Origin: Pseudomonadaceae bacterium
Lineage (GTDB): Bacteria; Pseudomonadota; Gammaproteobacteria; Pseudomonadales; Azotimanducaceae
Direction: 5' to 3'
DNA: 64,000 nt
NCBI GenBank assembly: GCA_024743435.1
Contig: JANSWO010000006.1
Coordinates: forward strand, 1 to 64,000
Shown here: positions 1-9,573 of the stretch, one piece after another
Position numbering within the stretch: the first letter of the stretch is position 1
Layout: every line of letters starts with the position of its first letter
The notes under the pieces: generated by a model
The model's database searches: none
The model's input: only the letters and a program-made list of their open reading frames with translations
What the model was told of the DNA's origin: nothing
Made by a program: the position numbers and the translations under genes

Positions 1-203
1 CCGCGTTGTGGCTTCGCCACACCCTCCCTAACCTCCGTCATCACGAGGAGCCAGATGCGCAGCATCGTGCGACGTGGTGATCTCCCAAAAACGCGGAGAT
101 CGCCGCGTTGTGGCTTCGCCACGCCTCGCGAAGACGGGAACGTTTAGTCATCGCGATGACAGGTGATAAGCGCCGCGAATTCTGCGGCTCGCGACAACCT
201 TTC
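1..203. repeat. Palindromic intergenic repeats downstream of aceF
   Basis: No gene is visible here. A 20-bp word beginning CCGCGTTGTGGC occurs twice without change, at 1-20 and 103-122, and each copy holds a small hairpin (GTGGC-TTC-GCCAC). GATCTCC (79-85) pairs with GGAGATC (95-101), and GTCATCGCGATGAC at 147-160 is a perfect 14-bp palindrome 44 bases past the aceF stop. The same words (GTCATCGCGA, GCGATCTCCC, GGAGAT-GCCGCG) recur near 20.7 and 22.85 kb, so this is one member of a dispersed family. The palindrome at 147-160 may also serve as the aceEF terminator, but no T-run follows it. Confidence 0.7.
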
Positions 204-1964
204 CTACAACAACGCCCGCCGCATATCCTTAAGCGATGAGCACAGATGGGTGACAAACCTGCCCGCCTCTGCGCCGTTGATCGCGCGATGATCGTAAGAC
301 AACGAGAGCGGCAGCATATCTCGAGGTACAAACTCAGAGCCGTTCCATACCGGCTTCTTGGTCAGCCGTGACACGCCGAGAATTGCCACTTCCGGCGCAT
401 TCACAATGGGCGTAAAGCCTGTACCACCAATCGGGCCGAGGCTGGAGATGCTGAAGCTGCCGCCGGACATATCATCCATGGACAACTTGCCGTCCCGAGC
501 TTTTCCAGACAGTTCGAGAATGTCGTCACACAACTCCCAGATGCCCTTCTTGTCCGCATTCTTGATCACAGGCACAACCAATCCGTCAGGCGTATCAACC
601 GCCATGCCGATGTTGTAGTAGCTCTTGAGCACGAGCGACTTCACATCACCCGTGAGCGATGCATTGAAGCTCGGAAATTCCTGGAGCGTGGCAACACAAG
701 CCTTGATGATGAACGCGAGCGGCGTGATCTTGCTTCCTCGCCTCTCCGCCTCAGCTTTTAGCGACTTACGAAACGCATCCGTATCCGTAAAGTCCGCCTC
801 GTCATGCTGGGTGACGTGGACCACGTTCAACCAGGAACGGTGCAGGTTTTCCGCGCCGCGAACCCTTAATCGGGACATCGGCTGAGTTTCGACGTCACCG
901 AATCGAGAAAAATCCACTTCAGGTATAGCTGGAATGCCGGTGCCTGTGCTGGCTGCGCCACCGCCACTGGTGAGACGCTTCTTAACGAAGCCTTTGACGT
1001 CATCTTTCGTGATGCGGCCGCGAGCGCCGGTCGCAGACACCTCACCCAGCTCCACCCCCAGCTCTCGCGCAAGGCGTCGCACGGCCGGACCCGCATAGAC
1101 CGATGAACCCGCTGACTCCGTCGAGGCTTGGGCAGCCGCTGCGGGTTTTTCCTCAGCAGAATCGCGACTCTCTGATTTGTCGCTCGCCTCACTCTGCGCT
1201 GGCGCGGTCTTTTTGTCCGACCCTGCTGGCTCAGACTCTGCTTCCGCTGCGTCTTGCTTCTGTTCCTGTGTTGGTTCCTGTTGGGCTTCGACAACCGCGA
1301 TCAAGCTGCCCTCAGAAACGTCATCCCCCTCTTTCACCTCGAGGGATTTAACGACGCCGCTAAAGGGCGATGGGATTTCCATAGAGGCTTTGTCGGATTC
1401 AACCACGACGAGTATGTCGTTGGCGCTCACCTCGTCACCTACTGCGACCGGAATCTCGATGACAACAACATCCGAGGCCTCGCCGATATCCGGCACTTTC
1501 ACCTGTTGGTCAACCGTTTGAGCGCTGCCTGAGCTTTCGCTTTCGCCCTCGCCCGCATTCTCGGCCGCGCTGTCATCCTTCTCGGCGCTGTCCTGTTCCG
1601 AGGACACAGCAGATTGGTCAGCATCGTCCGGCCGATCCGAGTCGTCTTTCGTCTCGTCTTTCGTCTCGTCCTTCGTTTCGTCTTCCGTTTCGTCTTCCGT
1701 TTCCTCTCCCGCGGGAGCCGAGCCGTCCGAGTCGCCTTCATCAAAGGAGGCGATTACATCACCCTCGGAAATTATGTCGCCAACGCTGACCGAGATCTCG
1801 GACACCACCCCATCGAACGGTGCCGGCACATCCATGCTGGCCTTGTCCGATTCGATAACGATCAGCGAATCGCCCTCAGCAACGGTGTCGCCAGGAGAGA
1901 CGCACAGCTCGATGACTTCCACCTCACCGGCGTCGCCCAATTCGGGAATCTGTACTTCACGCAT
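204..1964 (-). CDS. aceF: Pyruvate dehydrogenase E2, dihydrolipoyllysine acetyltransferase
   Basis: E2 core of the pyruvate dehydrogenase complex in the cytoplasm; it passes acetyl groups from E1 to CoA through swinging lipoyl arms. The 586-aa protein has two lipoyl domains (about 1-75 and 155-226), each with an E-S-D-K-A-S-M motif (Lys41 and Lys192), then a peripheral subunit-binding domain (about 288-330) and an acyltransferase domain (about 360-586) with the catalytic D-H-R-A-I-N-G-A motif (His near 559). Acidic, alanine-rich linkers separate the domains; the first contains tandem D-E-T-E/K repeats. It starts five bases after the aceE stop, so the two are cotranscribed. No lpd (E3) gene is seen before the window edge. 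Confidence 0.97.
   Translation of the reverse strand: MREVQIPELGDAGEVEVIELCVSPGDTVAEGDSLIVIESDKASMDVPAPFDGVVSEISVSVGDIISEGDVIASFDEGDSDGSAPAGEETEDETEDETKDETKDETKDDSDRPDDADQSAVSSEQDSAEKDDSAAENAGEGESESSGSAQTVDQQVKVPDIGEASDVVVIEIPVAVGDEVSANDILVVVESDKASMEIPSPFSGVVKSLEVKEGDDVSEGSLIAVVEAQQEPTQEQKQDAAEAESEPAGSDKKTAPAQSEASDKSESRDSAEEKPAAAAQASTESAGSSVYAGPAVRRLARELGVELGEVSATGARGRITKDDVKGFVKKRLTSGGGAASTGTGIPAIPEVDFSRFGDVETQPMSRLRVRGAENLHRSWLNVVHVTQHDEADFTDTDAFRKSLKAEAERRGSKITPLAFIIKACVATLQEFPSFNASLTGDVKSLVLKSYYNIGMAVDTPDGLVVPVIKNADKKGIWELCDDILELSGKARDGKLSMDDMSGGSFSISSLGPIGGTGFTPIVNAPEVAILGVSRLTKKPVWNGSEFVPRDMLPLSLSYDHRAINGAEAGRFVTHLCSSLKDMRRALL
1642..1701 (-). repeat. Five 12-bp tandem repeats in the aceF linker
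   Basis: Five consecutive 12-bp units of the form TCGTCTTTCGTC (plus strand) differ only at a few positions. On the coding strand they encode D-E-T-E or D-E-T-K five times, within the flexible linker after the first lipoyl domain. The unit is a multiple of three, so copy-number change would lengthen or shorten the linker without shifting the frame. Confidence 0.9.
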
Positions 1965-1969
1965 CGTAT

Positions 1970-4630
1970 CTATACCGTCCGGGGGTTCGGCTTGTTGGGG
2001 TCAATATCGAACTCGGCTCGAGCATCCAGAACCTCTCGCTCGGACACAACCTGCGCCTCCGCCAGCGAGGTTAGCGCTGCCAGCGTGACAAACCGGCGGT
2101 CCACCTCAAAATGATGGCGCAGTTTGGCGCGGGTATCACTGCGGCCAAAGCCGTCAGTGCCCAGCACTCTGAACGGAGCTTCGATATAGCCGCGCACCTG
2201 GTCTGCAAAGCTCTTGATGTAATCGGTGGCCGCCACTACCGGTACATCGCCCGGCAGGCACTGCTGAATGTAGGGCGTGCGCGCATCCTCCTCAATCAGC
2301 AGCATGTTGTGGCGCTCACAATCCTCGCCGTCGCGCGCCAGCTCGTTAAAGCTGGTAACGCTCCAGATCTCGGCATCGATATCGCGTTCCGCGAGCATCT
2401 CTGCTGCCGCTTCAACTTCCCGCAGAATCGTGCCGCTACCAAGCAGACGAATCTTTTTGCTGCTGGTGCCTGCATAAGGCTTCAGGCAGTACATGCCCTT
2501 GAGAATGCCCTCCTCCGAGCCGTCCGGCATCGCCGGATGGACATAGTTTTCATTCATCACGGTGATGTAGAAAAACACGTTCTCGCGTTCCGCGATCATG
2601 CGCCGCAAACCATCTGAGATGATCACCGCAAGCTCGTAGGCGTAGCACGGATCGTAGGCAATGCAGTTCGGGATCGTGCCGGCGAGCGTGTGGCTGTGCC
2701 CGTCCTGGTGCTGTAAACCCTCACCATTAAGCGTTGTGCGGCCGGCGGTACCACCCAGCATGAAGCCACGAGCGCCAAGATCACCAGCGGCCCAGGCCAA
2801 ATCACCGATTCGCTGAAAGCCAAACATCGAGTAGTAAATGTAGAAGGGAATGAGGGTGGTCTTGTGCGAAGAATAACTACTCGCCGCCGCAATCCAGGTG
2901 GACATGGCACCAGCTTCATTGATGCCTTCTTCGAGAACCTGGCCGTCCTTCGATTCTCGATACGCCGCGATTTCACCGGCGTCTTCCGGCTCGTAAAGCT
3001 GACCAACCGAGGAGTAGATTCCCAACTGCCGGAACATGCCTTCCATGCCGAAGGTGCGCGCTTCGTCCGGGACGATCGGCACAATTCGATCGCCGATTTC
3101 CTTGTCTCGCAGGAGTACGGAGAGAATGCGCACGAACGCCATGGTCGTGGACACCGAGCGTTCGCCTGAGCCCTTCAGTTGAGCATCGAGTTTGGACAAC
3201 GGCGGCACAGTGATCGTAGAGGTATCCTGCACCCGCCGCGGGATCGAGCCACCCAGCTTCTCGCGATTGCGGCGCAGATAAGCAACTTCTGGCGAATCCT
3301 GCGGTGGGCGGTAATACGGCACATCCTCGAGCTGGCTGTCTGACAGCGGGATATCGAAGCGATCGCGGAAGTGCTTCAACCCTTCAAGGCCAATCTTCTT
3401 GACCTGGTGAGTATCGTTTTCCGCCTCACCCGCATCACCCATTCCGTAGCCTTTGACGGTCTTGGCGAGGATCACCGTCGGCTGCCCTTTATGATTCACC
3501 GCTGCGTGATAGGCCGCGTACATCTTGAACGGATCGTGGCCACCCCGGTTCAGCCGCATGATGTCGTCGTCTGACAAGTGTTCGACCAGCTTCGCGGTCT
3601 CGGGGTGTTTGTTGAAAAACTTCTCTCGTGTATAGCCGCCGCCTTTGGCTTTGAAGTTCTGGAACTCGCCATCGACAAGGTTATCCACCATGTCCTGCAG
3701 CATGCCCGTCGTGTCGTTGCCAAAAATGGGGTCCCAAAGCCGGCCCCAGATCACCTTGATCACATTCCAGCCAGCGCCGCGGAATGCACCCTCAAGTTCC
3801 TGAATGATTTTGCCGTTGCCGCGCACAGGTCCATCCAGGCGCTGCAGGTTGCAGTTCACAACAAAAATGAGATTGTCGAGCTTCTCCCGGCCAGCCAGAG
3901 ACAGTGCGCCGAGTGATTCAGGCTCGTCCGTCTCACCGTCACCAAGAAACGCCCAGACCTTACGATTGTTCTCGGGCGCAAGCCCACGGGCATCCAGATA
4001 CTTCATCAAGCGCGCCTGATAGATCGCCTGAATCGGGCCAAGACCCATAGAAACGGTTGGGAACTGCCAGTAGTCCGGCATGAGCCACGGATGGGGATAG
4101 GACGACAGACCATTGCCATCCACTTCGCGTCGGAAGTTATCCAGCTGGGTCTCATCGAGATGGCCCTCGATGAACGAGCGCGCGTAAATACCCGGCGCGC
4201 AGTGACCCTGAAAATAGATCAGGTCACCGGCGTTATCGTCAGTAGGCGCCTGAAAGAAGTAGTTAAAGCCAACGTCGTACAGCGTCGCTGCCGAGGCAAA
4301 CGAGGAGATATGACCGCCGACATCACCTTCGCGCCGGTTGGCGCGCACGACCATCGCCAGCGCGTTCCAGCGAATGAGCGAGCGGATTCGTCGTTCCATG
4401 AACAGATCGCCCGGCATGAATGCCTCGCGACTCTTGGGAATCGTATTCCGATACGGCGTGGTTATCGTGTACGGCAGCTGCGCGCCGGTCTGGGTCAGAC
4501 GCGACGATAGCCGCTTGAGCAGAAAGTTGGCCCTGTCTACGCCGGCGTTATCCAAAACGTATTCGAGAGAATCCAACCACTCGAGGGTTTCGTCGGGGTT
4601 TAAATCTTCGACGTCTCTGCTGTTGCTCAT
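1970..4630 (-). CDS. aceE: Pyruvate dehydrogenase E1 component, homodimeric type
   Basis: Thiamine-diphosphate enzyme that decarboxylates pyruvate and acetylates the lipoyl groups of E2. At 886 aa it has the length of the single-chain E1 of gammaproteobacteria rather than the alpha/beta type. The ThDP/Mg2+ motif G-D-G (230-232) followed by N-C-N (259-261) is intact, and the early motif with H-I-S-S-F-A-S near 107-113 is the usual substrate-side region. ATG start at 4630; first gene of the aceE-aceF pair. No PdhR-like operator was recognised upstream. Confidence 0.98.
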   Translation of the reverse strand: MSNSRDVEDLNPDETLEWLDSLEYVLDNAGVDRANFLLKRLSSRLTQTGAQLPYTITTPYRNTIPKSREAFMPGDLFMERRIRSLIRWNALAMVVRANRREGDVGGHISSFASAATLYDVGFNYFFQAPTDDNAGDLIYFQGHCAPGIYARSFIEGHLDETQLDNFRREVDGNGLSSYPHPWLMPDYWQFPTVSMGLGPIQAIYQARLMKYLDARGLAPENNRKVWAFLGDGETDEPESLGALSLAGREKLDNLIFVVNCNLQRLDGPVRGNGKIIQELEGAFRGAGWNVIKVIWGRLWDPIFGNDTTGMLQDMVDNLVDGEFQNFKAKGGGYTREKFFNKHPETAKLVEHLSDDDIMRLNRGGHDPFKMYAAYHAAVNHKGQPTVILAKTVKGYGMGDAGEAENDTHQVKKIGLEGLKHFRDRFDIPLSDSQLEDVPYYRPPQDSPEVAYLRRNREKLGGSIPRRVQDTSTITVPPLSKLDAQLKGSGERSVSTTMAFVRILSVLLRDKEIGDRIVPIVPDEARTFGMEGMFRQLGIYSSVGQLYEPEDAGEIAAYRESKDGQVLEEGINEAGAMSTWIAAASSYSSHKTTLIPFYIYYSMFGFQRIGDLAWAAGDLGARGFMLGGTAGRTTLNGEGLQHQDGHSHTLAGTIPNCIAYDPCYAYELAVIISDGLRRMIAERENVFFYITVMNENYVHPAMPDGSEEGILKGMYCLKPYAGTSSKKIRLLGSGTILREVEAAAEMLAERDIDAEIWSVTSFNELARDGEDCERHNMLLIEEDARTPYIQQCLPGDVPVVAATDYIKSFADQVRGYIEAPFRVLGTDGFGRSDTRAKLRHHFEVDRRFVTLAALTSLAEAQVVSEREVLDARAEFDIDPNKPNPRTV

Positions 4631-4768
4631 AGCTTCCTGCGCTGGCTGGTAAGGTTCCGGGCGGTCGTAGACACAGCAGGATCACTGCTGCCTCTCGAGT
4701 GAAGCCTCCGCGCGACCTCGTGTCGCAACCGGGCGCCTCTCACGCCTCAACTTCCGCCTCAATAGCGA

Positions 4769-4774
4769 AGTATA
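4769..4774 (-). promoter_or_regulatory. Possible -10 box for aceE
   Basis: The 261 bases between aceE and ampD become AT-rich at 4765-4800. On the minus strand a TATACT hexamer lies about 140 bases before the aceE ATG. I see no good -35 at 16-18 bases, so this is a weak call from composition and one hexamer. Confidence 0.3.
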
Positions 4775-4891
4775 GAACTGATATTGCTAACTATTATGAA
4801 AGGCTCGCCTCCGGTATTGCCACCATAGATGGCAGATTGGAGTGATTGTGGTGAACCGGGCGTTAAACGGAGGCCTTGTGCTGCCAAAACG

Positions 4892-5440
4892 CTAGGCGTC
4901 GAGACTGGCCAGCAGCCGCGGCCAGTCGAATGCGGGTCCAGGATCCGTCTTCCGCCCCGGCGCGATATCACAGTGGCCAACCACAACCGAGGGATCAAGC
5001 CGCGGATAGCGGCGAAACAAGGCCAGCAGAATCTCAGACAACGCCGCGTACTGCTCAGCAGCGTAGGGCTGAACATCAGTGCCTTCGAGTTCAATGCCAA
5101 TAGCAAAATCGTTGCACCGGGAGCGGCCGCGAAAGCTCGACTGGCCAGCATGCCAGGCGCGTCGGTTAAACGGCACAAACTGGGTGATGCGCCCATCCCG
5201 CTCCACCAGAGCGTGGGCCGACACAAACACACCTTCGAGATCAGCCAGTTCAGACGAGCGGCTGCAGTCGAGCTCGTTGCAGAAAAGCTCGCGCACCATG
5301 CCGGTACCGAACTGGCCCGGTGGCAGAGAGATACCGTGCAAAACCACCAGCTCGATGGCACCGGCATCAGGCCTGGCATCCTCGTTCGGTGACGAGACGC
5401 GTTCAACGCCGCGCAACCAGTGAGCAGAGGTGACATACAC
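4892..5440 (-). CDS. ampD: 1,6-anhydro-N-acetylmuramyl-L-alanine amidase AmpD
   Basis: Cytoplasmic zinc amidase that removes the peptide from anhydro-muropeptides in peptidoglycan recycling; its loss induces AmpC beta-lactamase in many gammaproteobacteria. The amidase-2 fold is recognisable by S-P-N-E-D-A-R-P-D, V-V-L-H-G-I-S-L-P-P-G-Q-F (first zinc His), A-W-H-A-G and the final G-H-C-D-I-A-P-G-R-K-T-D-P-G (His and Asp ligands). The frame is open to 5608, with an ATG at 5515. I prefer the GTG at 5440: GGAG lies 8 bases before it and the 182-aa product matches the usual 183-188 aa. Divergent from nadC. Confidence 0.93.
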   Translation of the reverse strand: MYVTSAHWLRGVERVSSPNEDARPDAGAIELVVLHGISLPPGQFGTGMVRELFCNELDCSRSSELADLEGVFVSAHALVERDGRITQFVPFNRRAWHAGQSSFRGRSRCNDFAIGIELEGTDVQPYAAEQYAALSEILLALFRRYPRLDPSVVVGHCDIAPGRKTDPGPAFDWPRLLASLDA

Positions 5441-5619
5441 GGGGTGGTCTCCATCCAGGTACAGGCAATATTTGGCTCGCGCCGTCAACGCATATCCAAC
5501 GTCGTGCGTTACCATGCGCGACGCATCGCCAGAGCCTAGCAAACCCTCGGGCCTGACACAGCGCTGGGTACGCCGGCAGCGCCTGGACAGCATGAACACC
5601 AACAGCACAGGAACGGGAA

Positions 5620-6474
5620 ATGAGTTCTACCGAAGGACACAGCGAATCACTTACTTCGGCCGCTGCGAGCAACGTTCAGGCGGCACTGGCAGAAGACCTG
5701 GCCGACGTTGGCGACATCACTGCTGAGCTGATCCCGAAGGGAACCGCGGCCACGGCACGAGTTATCACCCGCACTGAAGGCATCTTCTGCGGCGAGCTGT
5801 GGGCTCAGCAAACCTGCGCACAGGTGGATTCCGACATTCAGCTAAGCCTTGAGGTGTCAGACGGCGACCACGTAAAGCCCAACCAGACACTTCTAACCGC
5901 TACCGGCCGCGCTCGCTCGCTACTCACCGCCGAGCGGACCATGCTCAACTTCATTCAGCTATTGTCCGGCACTGCCACGCTCGCCGCCCGCTACGCGCAA
6001 GCCATCGCGCACACGAACTGCCAGGTGCTGGACACCCGCAAAACCATTCCGGGCCTGCGTATGGCCCAGAAACATGCCGTTGCGTGTGCCGGTGCGAAGA
6101 ATCACCGCATCGGCTTGTTCGATGCGTTTCTGATCAAGGAAAATCACATAAAGGCCTGTGGCACGATTACGGCTGCTGTGCACACCGCCAAAGCCAATCA
6201 CCCCGGCAAGCCGGTAGAGGTCGAGGTTGAGCGTTTCGATCAGCTGGACGAAGCCATCGCCGCCGGCGCAGACATCGTGATGCTCGACAACTTCTCAGTT
6301 GCGCAGACTCGCGAAGGCGTGGAGCGTGCCGCCGGCCGAGTAAAGCTCGAAGCCTCGGGGGGCATCACTTTCGAGACAATTCGCACAATCGCAGAAACCG
6401 GTGTCGACTATATTTCTATCGGCGACATCACCAAGCGGGTAGAGCCCATGGATCTATCCATGCGATTGATCTAG
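5620..6474 (+). CDS. nadC: Nicotinate-nucleotide pyrophosphorylase (quinolinate phosphoribosyltransferase)
   Basis: Converts quinolinate and PRPP to nicotinate mononucleotide in de novo NAD synthesis. The 284-aa protein shows L-D-T-R-K-T-I-P-G-L-R, then K-H-A-V-x-C-G/A-G-A-K-N-H-R and K-E-N-H-I, the phosphoribosyl-transferase signature, and V-E-V-E plus M-L-D-N-F in the barrel. ATG start with GGAACGGGAA directly before it. In Pseudomonas nadC also flanks the pilin/tRNA-Thr region, as here. Confidence 0.97.
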   Translation: MSSTEGHSESLTSAAASNVQAALAEDLADVGDITAELIPKGTAATARVITRTEGIFCGELWAQQTCAQVDSDIQLSLEVSDGDHVKPNQTLLTATGRARSLLTAERTMLNFIQLLSGTATLAARYAQAIAHTNCQVLDTRKTIPGLRMAQKHAVACAGAKNHRIGLFDAFLIKENHIKACGTITAAVHTAKANHPGKPVEVEVERFDQLDEAIAAGADIVMLDNFSVAQTREGVERAAGRVKLEASGGITFETIRTIAETGVDYISIGDITKRVEPMDLSMRLI

Positions 6475-6602
6475 GACGCGGTACTCCGCTGTCCCACAAA
6501 GACGGGGCATTCCGCTGGCCAGCGGCACCAGCTAACCGCGGAAGTTCTGCATCAACTTACACAACCGTAACGACGAACCACCCAAACAGGAGGATTTGAA
6601 CC

Positions 6603-7424
6603 ATGTCACGCTTCAAGGCCTTCGCCATTCACTTCGCGATCAGCCTGGCCATCTTCGTTTTTCTCGCCTATCTCGTACTCGCACACTGGTATCCGGATTT
6701 TTTCTTCGACTCTGACGGCGGCTGGCAGGGCATCCGCATCATCGTGCTGGTGGACCTCGTGCTCGGCCCGCTGCTGACACTCGTCGTCTATAAGGCCGGC
6801 AAGCCCGGGCTCAAATTCGATTTGTCGATGATCGCACTGGTTCAGAGCGTCTGCCTGATCGCGGGCGTGTGGGTGGTGTACAACGAGCGGCCGATCGCGC
6901 TTGTGTATACAGACGGCTACTTCTACAGCAATTCTGCCGGTTCATACCGCGACGCTGACCTTGCAGTTCCAGACTTGTCTTCATTCCCGGGACAAACTCC
7001 AAAACGCTTGATGACTGCACTCCCGGCAGATCCAAACGAGCAACGGCTCATCAGGAGAAACTCGTTGCAAAGCGAGCGCCCCTTGCGCCTTCGAGTCGAA
7101 TACTACGAGCCGTTTAATTGGCAAAACGCCAGCGAACATGACCAACCACTAACAATCGATCGTGTGCTGGAGCGAGATCCCGATGGGAATGAGATTACCC
7201 GCTGGCTCATCGAAAACGGCGGCTCCCTGGAGGATTACGCCTATTTCCCCTACGCGGGACGCTATGGGCTCAAGATTGTCGCGGTAAATCGGCACAGCGG
7301 TCGGATAACCGGTGTGCTGCCAATGGCATTGTATGGACCGGATGGCCCAACGCCCCAGGACAACCCCAATATGAAATCAGATCAATCCACAGCCGAAGCT
7401 AGCGAAACCACCAGCGCTGACTAA
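6603..7424 (+). CDS. TfpX/TfpZ-family type IV pilin accessory protein
   Basis: The 273-aa protein begins with two closely spaced hydrophobic helices (about 8-28 and 42-62) and a third at about 75-92, separated by the W-Y-P-x-x-F-F and L-V-L-G-P-L-L-T-L-V-V-Y segments typical of this family. A polar, probably periplasmic domain follows. In Pseudomonas, family members sit next to pilA in some strain groups and affect pilus assembly; their biochemical role is not settled. GGAGG lies 9 bases before the ATG. Its 3' end overlaps the oppositely oriented ligase gene by 26 bases. Family assignment rests on N-terminal motifs and context. Confidence 0.82.
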   Translation: MSRFKAFAIHFAISLAIFVFLAYLVLAHWYPDFFFDSDGGWQGIRIIVLVDLVLGPLLTLVVYKAGKPGLKFDLSMIALVQSVCLIAGVWVVYNERPIALVYTDGYFYSNSAGSYRDADLAVPDLSSFPGQTPKRLMTALPADPNEQRLIRRNSLQSERPLRLRVEYYEPFNWQNASEHDQPLTIDRVLERDPDGNEITRWLIENGGSLEDYAYFPYAGRYGLKIVAVNRHSGRITGVLPMALYGPDGPTPQDNPNMKSDQSTAEASETTSAD

Positions 7425-9357
7425 ATTCAAAGGGCGATACCACGATCTGAGATTTTAGCTCGTCCACTTTCGCGAGAATATCGGGTTTGCCGGCGGCCGT
7501 GGTTTCCAGCCACGTTAGAAAGTACTCAGCGTCCTCAGGATAGCGCTGACCAAAATTGGCGATTCGCCCATCTAGATGTCCAAGCAAGAACCTTTGGGCG
7601 GCCTCTCTGCGCCCAATCGACTCAAGACCTGCAACCACAGCGCCTACCGCTACAACGTCGTAAGGGTTTAACTCGAGCGCGCGCTGCAGCAATGCGACAG
7701 GATTTTCGGTTTCCGCCAGCCGGCTCTGCAACCCAGGGTGTCGCGAGACGAACTCTCGGAAAAGCAGGTACGTGCGAGGATTCCAGGCATCCACGCTAAG
7801 GGAGCGTCGGTAGCCAGCTAGCGCTTGATCAAGGACCAGCTCGTTAGACGCACGTCGGTTACTACTCGATTCAAAAAGTTGCTGCTCCAGCAGCACGGCT
7901 CGCGCAAGATGCGCGGCGCCCCAGTCCGAATTCAAGCGCGCAGATTGATCAGCAAAACGCAACCGGCATTCATCGCTCTGGGCGCATTCAGCGGTAAAGG
8001 GAACATACCTCTGACCGCCCAAAATCCCGGCGTTAAGCGTTTCGAGCAGCAGATAGAAACTAAGACCTAGACCAAAGATCGCGCAGACAATACCAACCGC
8101 GGTCGAAGAACGAGTGCGACCGGTCAATTCCTGGGGCATAGCCGGTGTCCTGACGAGGCCGCCAGCTAGAAGACCAATCAATAGCGCCAGGATCGGTACG
8201 TAGAAAATGAAATTGACGACCGCATGAGCAAGCGCGCAACCGAGCGCCATCAACACTCCACTCTCAACCTCCCATCGGCCTGTTTGCCAGAATCGAGCAG
8301 ATGCAGTGACGAAGCGCACGATGATCCAAGCCAGGAAGAGCAGCAGCAATAGCGCGAGCAACGGGCCGCCTTCCAGCAAGAATTGCAAGTAGTCATTGTG
8401 AATGTAGAGCCCAGCGGAGCTGATATCCGCATCGGTACGTACCGAGGGATACAACAAGGGAAAGGTGTAGACCCCCGTACCGACGAGAGAGCCGTCTACA
8501 GCCTGAAGACCGGAAGACACCAGAAAACCTCGCACCCCGATACTGTCATCAACCGGGCCATCAGCGAGCTCGGTGGCAAGCCCTCCATCGAGAAGCGCAA
8601 TGCTGCCGATGAAGGTGGCAACTAGTACCAACGCCGCCGCAATATGCCGGCGCCAGGCAACCACAATGCCTCGACGACTAGATAATCCTGCAGACCCCAG
8701 CCAGAAGAGCATGGCGGCAAAGAAAACGAAGGTTCCCACTCGAGATATCGTGGCAAACGCAGCAAGCGCTAACAGCGCGAACGCAACCAATTGACTCCAA
8801 TCTCGCCACCCCGCAATAGCTGCTGGATTACCCAGCCATCGGTGCATCCAGGGCAACGCAGTGAGGTAGAGCAGCGCTGCGTAGGCGTTCGGTTCAGACA
8901 AAGGTTGATACGCTCGAGTTCCCGAACCAACCAATTGCCAGGCTGACACGGCAGCGAAGATCACAACGATTCCTCGAAGCCAGCGAAGCAGCTGTTCACG
9001 CGGCTCAGCAGCCATGCAGGCACAGAACAGGAAAGCGAGCGGGCAAATGGCCAGCCCTAAAGCCGCAGAAAAACTACTCTCTTTACTGATTGATCCGAGA
9101 TAGCTGGCAACGATCAGCGCCAAAGATGACAGCGCCACCGTGGTGACAACCCGGCTCGTCTGCCAGATCTGGCGTATGGATTGGGGAACTACAGTTAGCC
9201 AGGGAACAAGGAAGAGCAGCCAAGCGAAAAGGAAAACGCTAACGTTGTAGGACGAGCCGTAGTAGACCGAAAGCAATGCGAATACAGCGACGACAAACGG
9301 GCCGGCGATCGAGGGTCGCGGAGAGGGTATGGCGCTTGGCGGCGTATCCGGTGTCAT
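7399..9357 (-). CDS. O-antigen ligase / PglL-like oligosaccharyltransferase
   Basis: Multi-pass inner-membrane protein of the Wzy/WaaL/PglL superfamily, which moves a lipid-linked glycan onto lipid A, a polymer or a protein. About ten hydrophobic segments fill the first 430 residues. The Wzy_C-type signature H-N-D-Y-L-Q-F-L-L-E-G-G lies in the expected large periplasmic loop. The last ~200 residues are soluble with TPR-like repeats (A-L-E-L-N-P-Y-D and similar). The frame opens at 9408; the ATG at 9357 (652 aa) gives a cleaner N-terminus. Position beside two pilins suggests pilin glycosylation, as for TfpO/PilO, but lipid A ligation is not excluded. Confidence 0.85.
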   Translation of the reverse strand: MTPDTPPSAIPSPRPSIAGPFVVAVFALLSVYYGSSYNVSVFLFAWLLFLVPWLTVVPQSIRQIWQTSRVVTTVALSSLALIVASYLGSISKESSFSAALGLAICPLAFLFCACMAAEPREQLLRWLRGIVVIFAAVSAWQLVGSGTRAYQPLSEPNAYAALLYLTALPWMHRWLGNPAAIAGWRDWSQLVAFALLALAAFATISRVGTFVFFAAMLFWLGSAGLSSRRGIVVAWRRHIAAALVLVATFIGSIALLDGGLATELADGPVDDSIGVRGFLVSSGLQAVDGSLVGTGVYTFPLLYPSVRTDADISSAGLYIHNDYLQFLLEGGPLLALLLLLFLAWIIVRFVTASARFWQTGRWEVESGVLMALGCALAHAVVNFIFYVPILALLIGLLAGGLVRTPAMPQELTGRTRSSTAVGIVCAIFGLGLSFYLLLETLNAGILGGQRYVPFTAECAQSDECRLRFADQSARLNSDWGAAHLARAVLLEQQLFESSSNRRASNELVLDQALAGYRRSLSVDAWNPRTYLLFREFVSRHPGLQSRLAETENPVALLQRALELNPYDVVAVGAVVAGLESIGRREAAQRFLLGHLDGRIANFGQRYPEDAEYFLTWLETTAAGKPDILAKVDELKSQIVVSPFEFSQRWWFR

Positions 9358-9425
9358 GCAGAGGGGGTTATTGGTTGCCAGGGCCGAGGAGCATCGGAAT
9401 CGAAACAACTGAAAAGCAATCTGCG

Positions 9426-9501
<76 letters not shown>

Positions 9502-9544
9502 ATTTGAGAGGGCGGGAAGAATACTGAGTTTAGAACGACCTTGC

Positions 9545-9560
9545 CAGCCAAGATTGGCTG
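9545..9560 (-). terminator. Hairpin after the minor pilin gene
   Basis: CAGCCAA and TTGGCTG form a perfect 7-bp stem with a 2-base centre, 14 bases past the stop of the minor pilin gene. No T-run follows on the minus strand, so termination is uncertain. Confidence 0.35.
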
Positions 9561-9573
9561 TCTTGACGAGCGA

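Noticed and set aside
4631-4891. PdhR operator upstream of aceE
   Set aside because: No AATTGGT-N3-ACCAATT-like palindrome was found.
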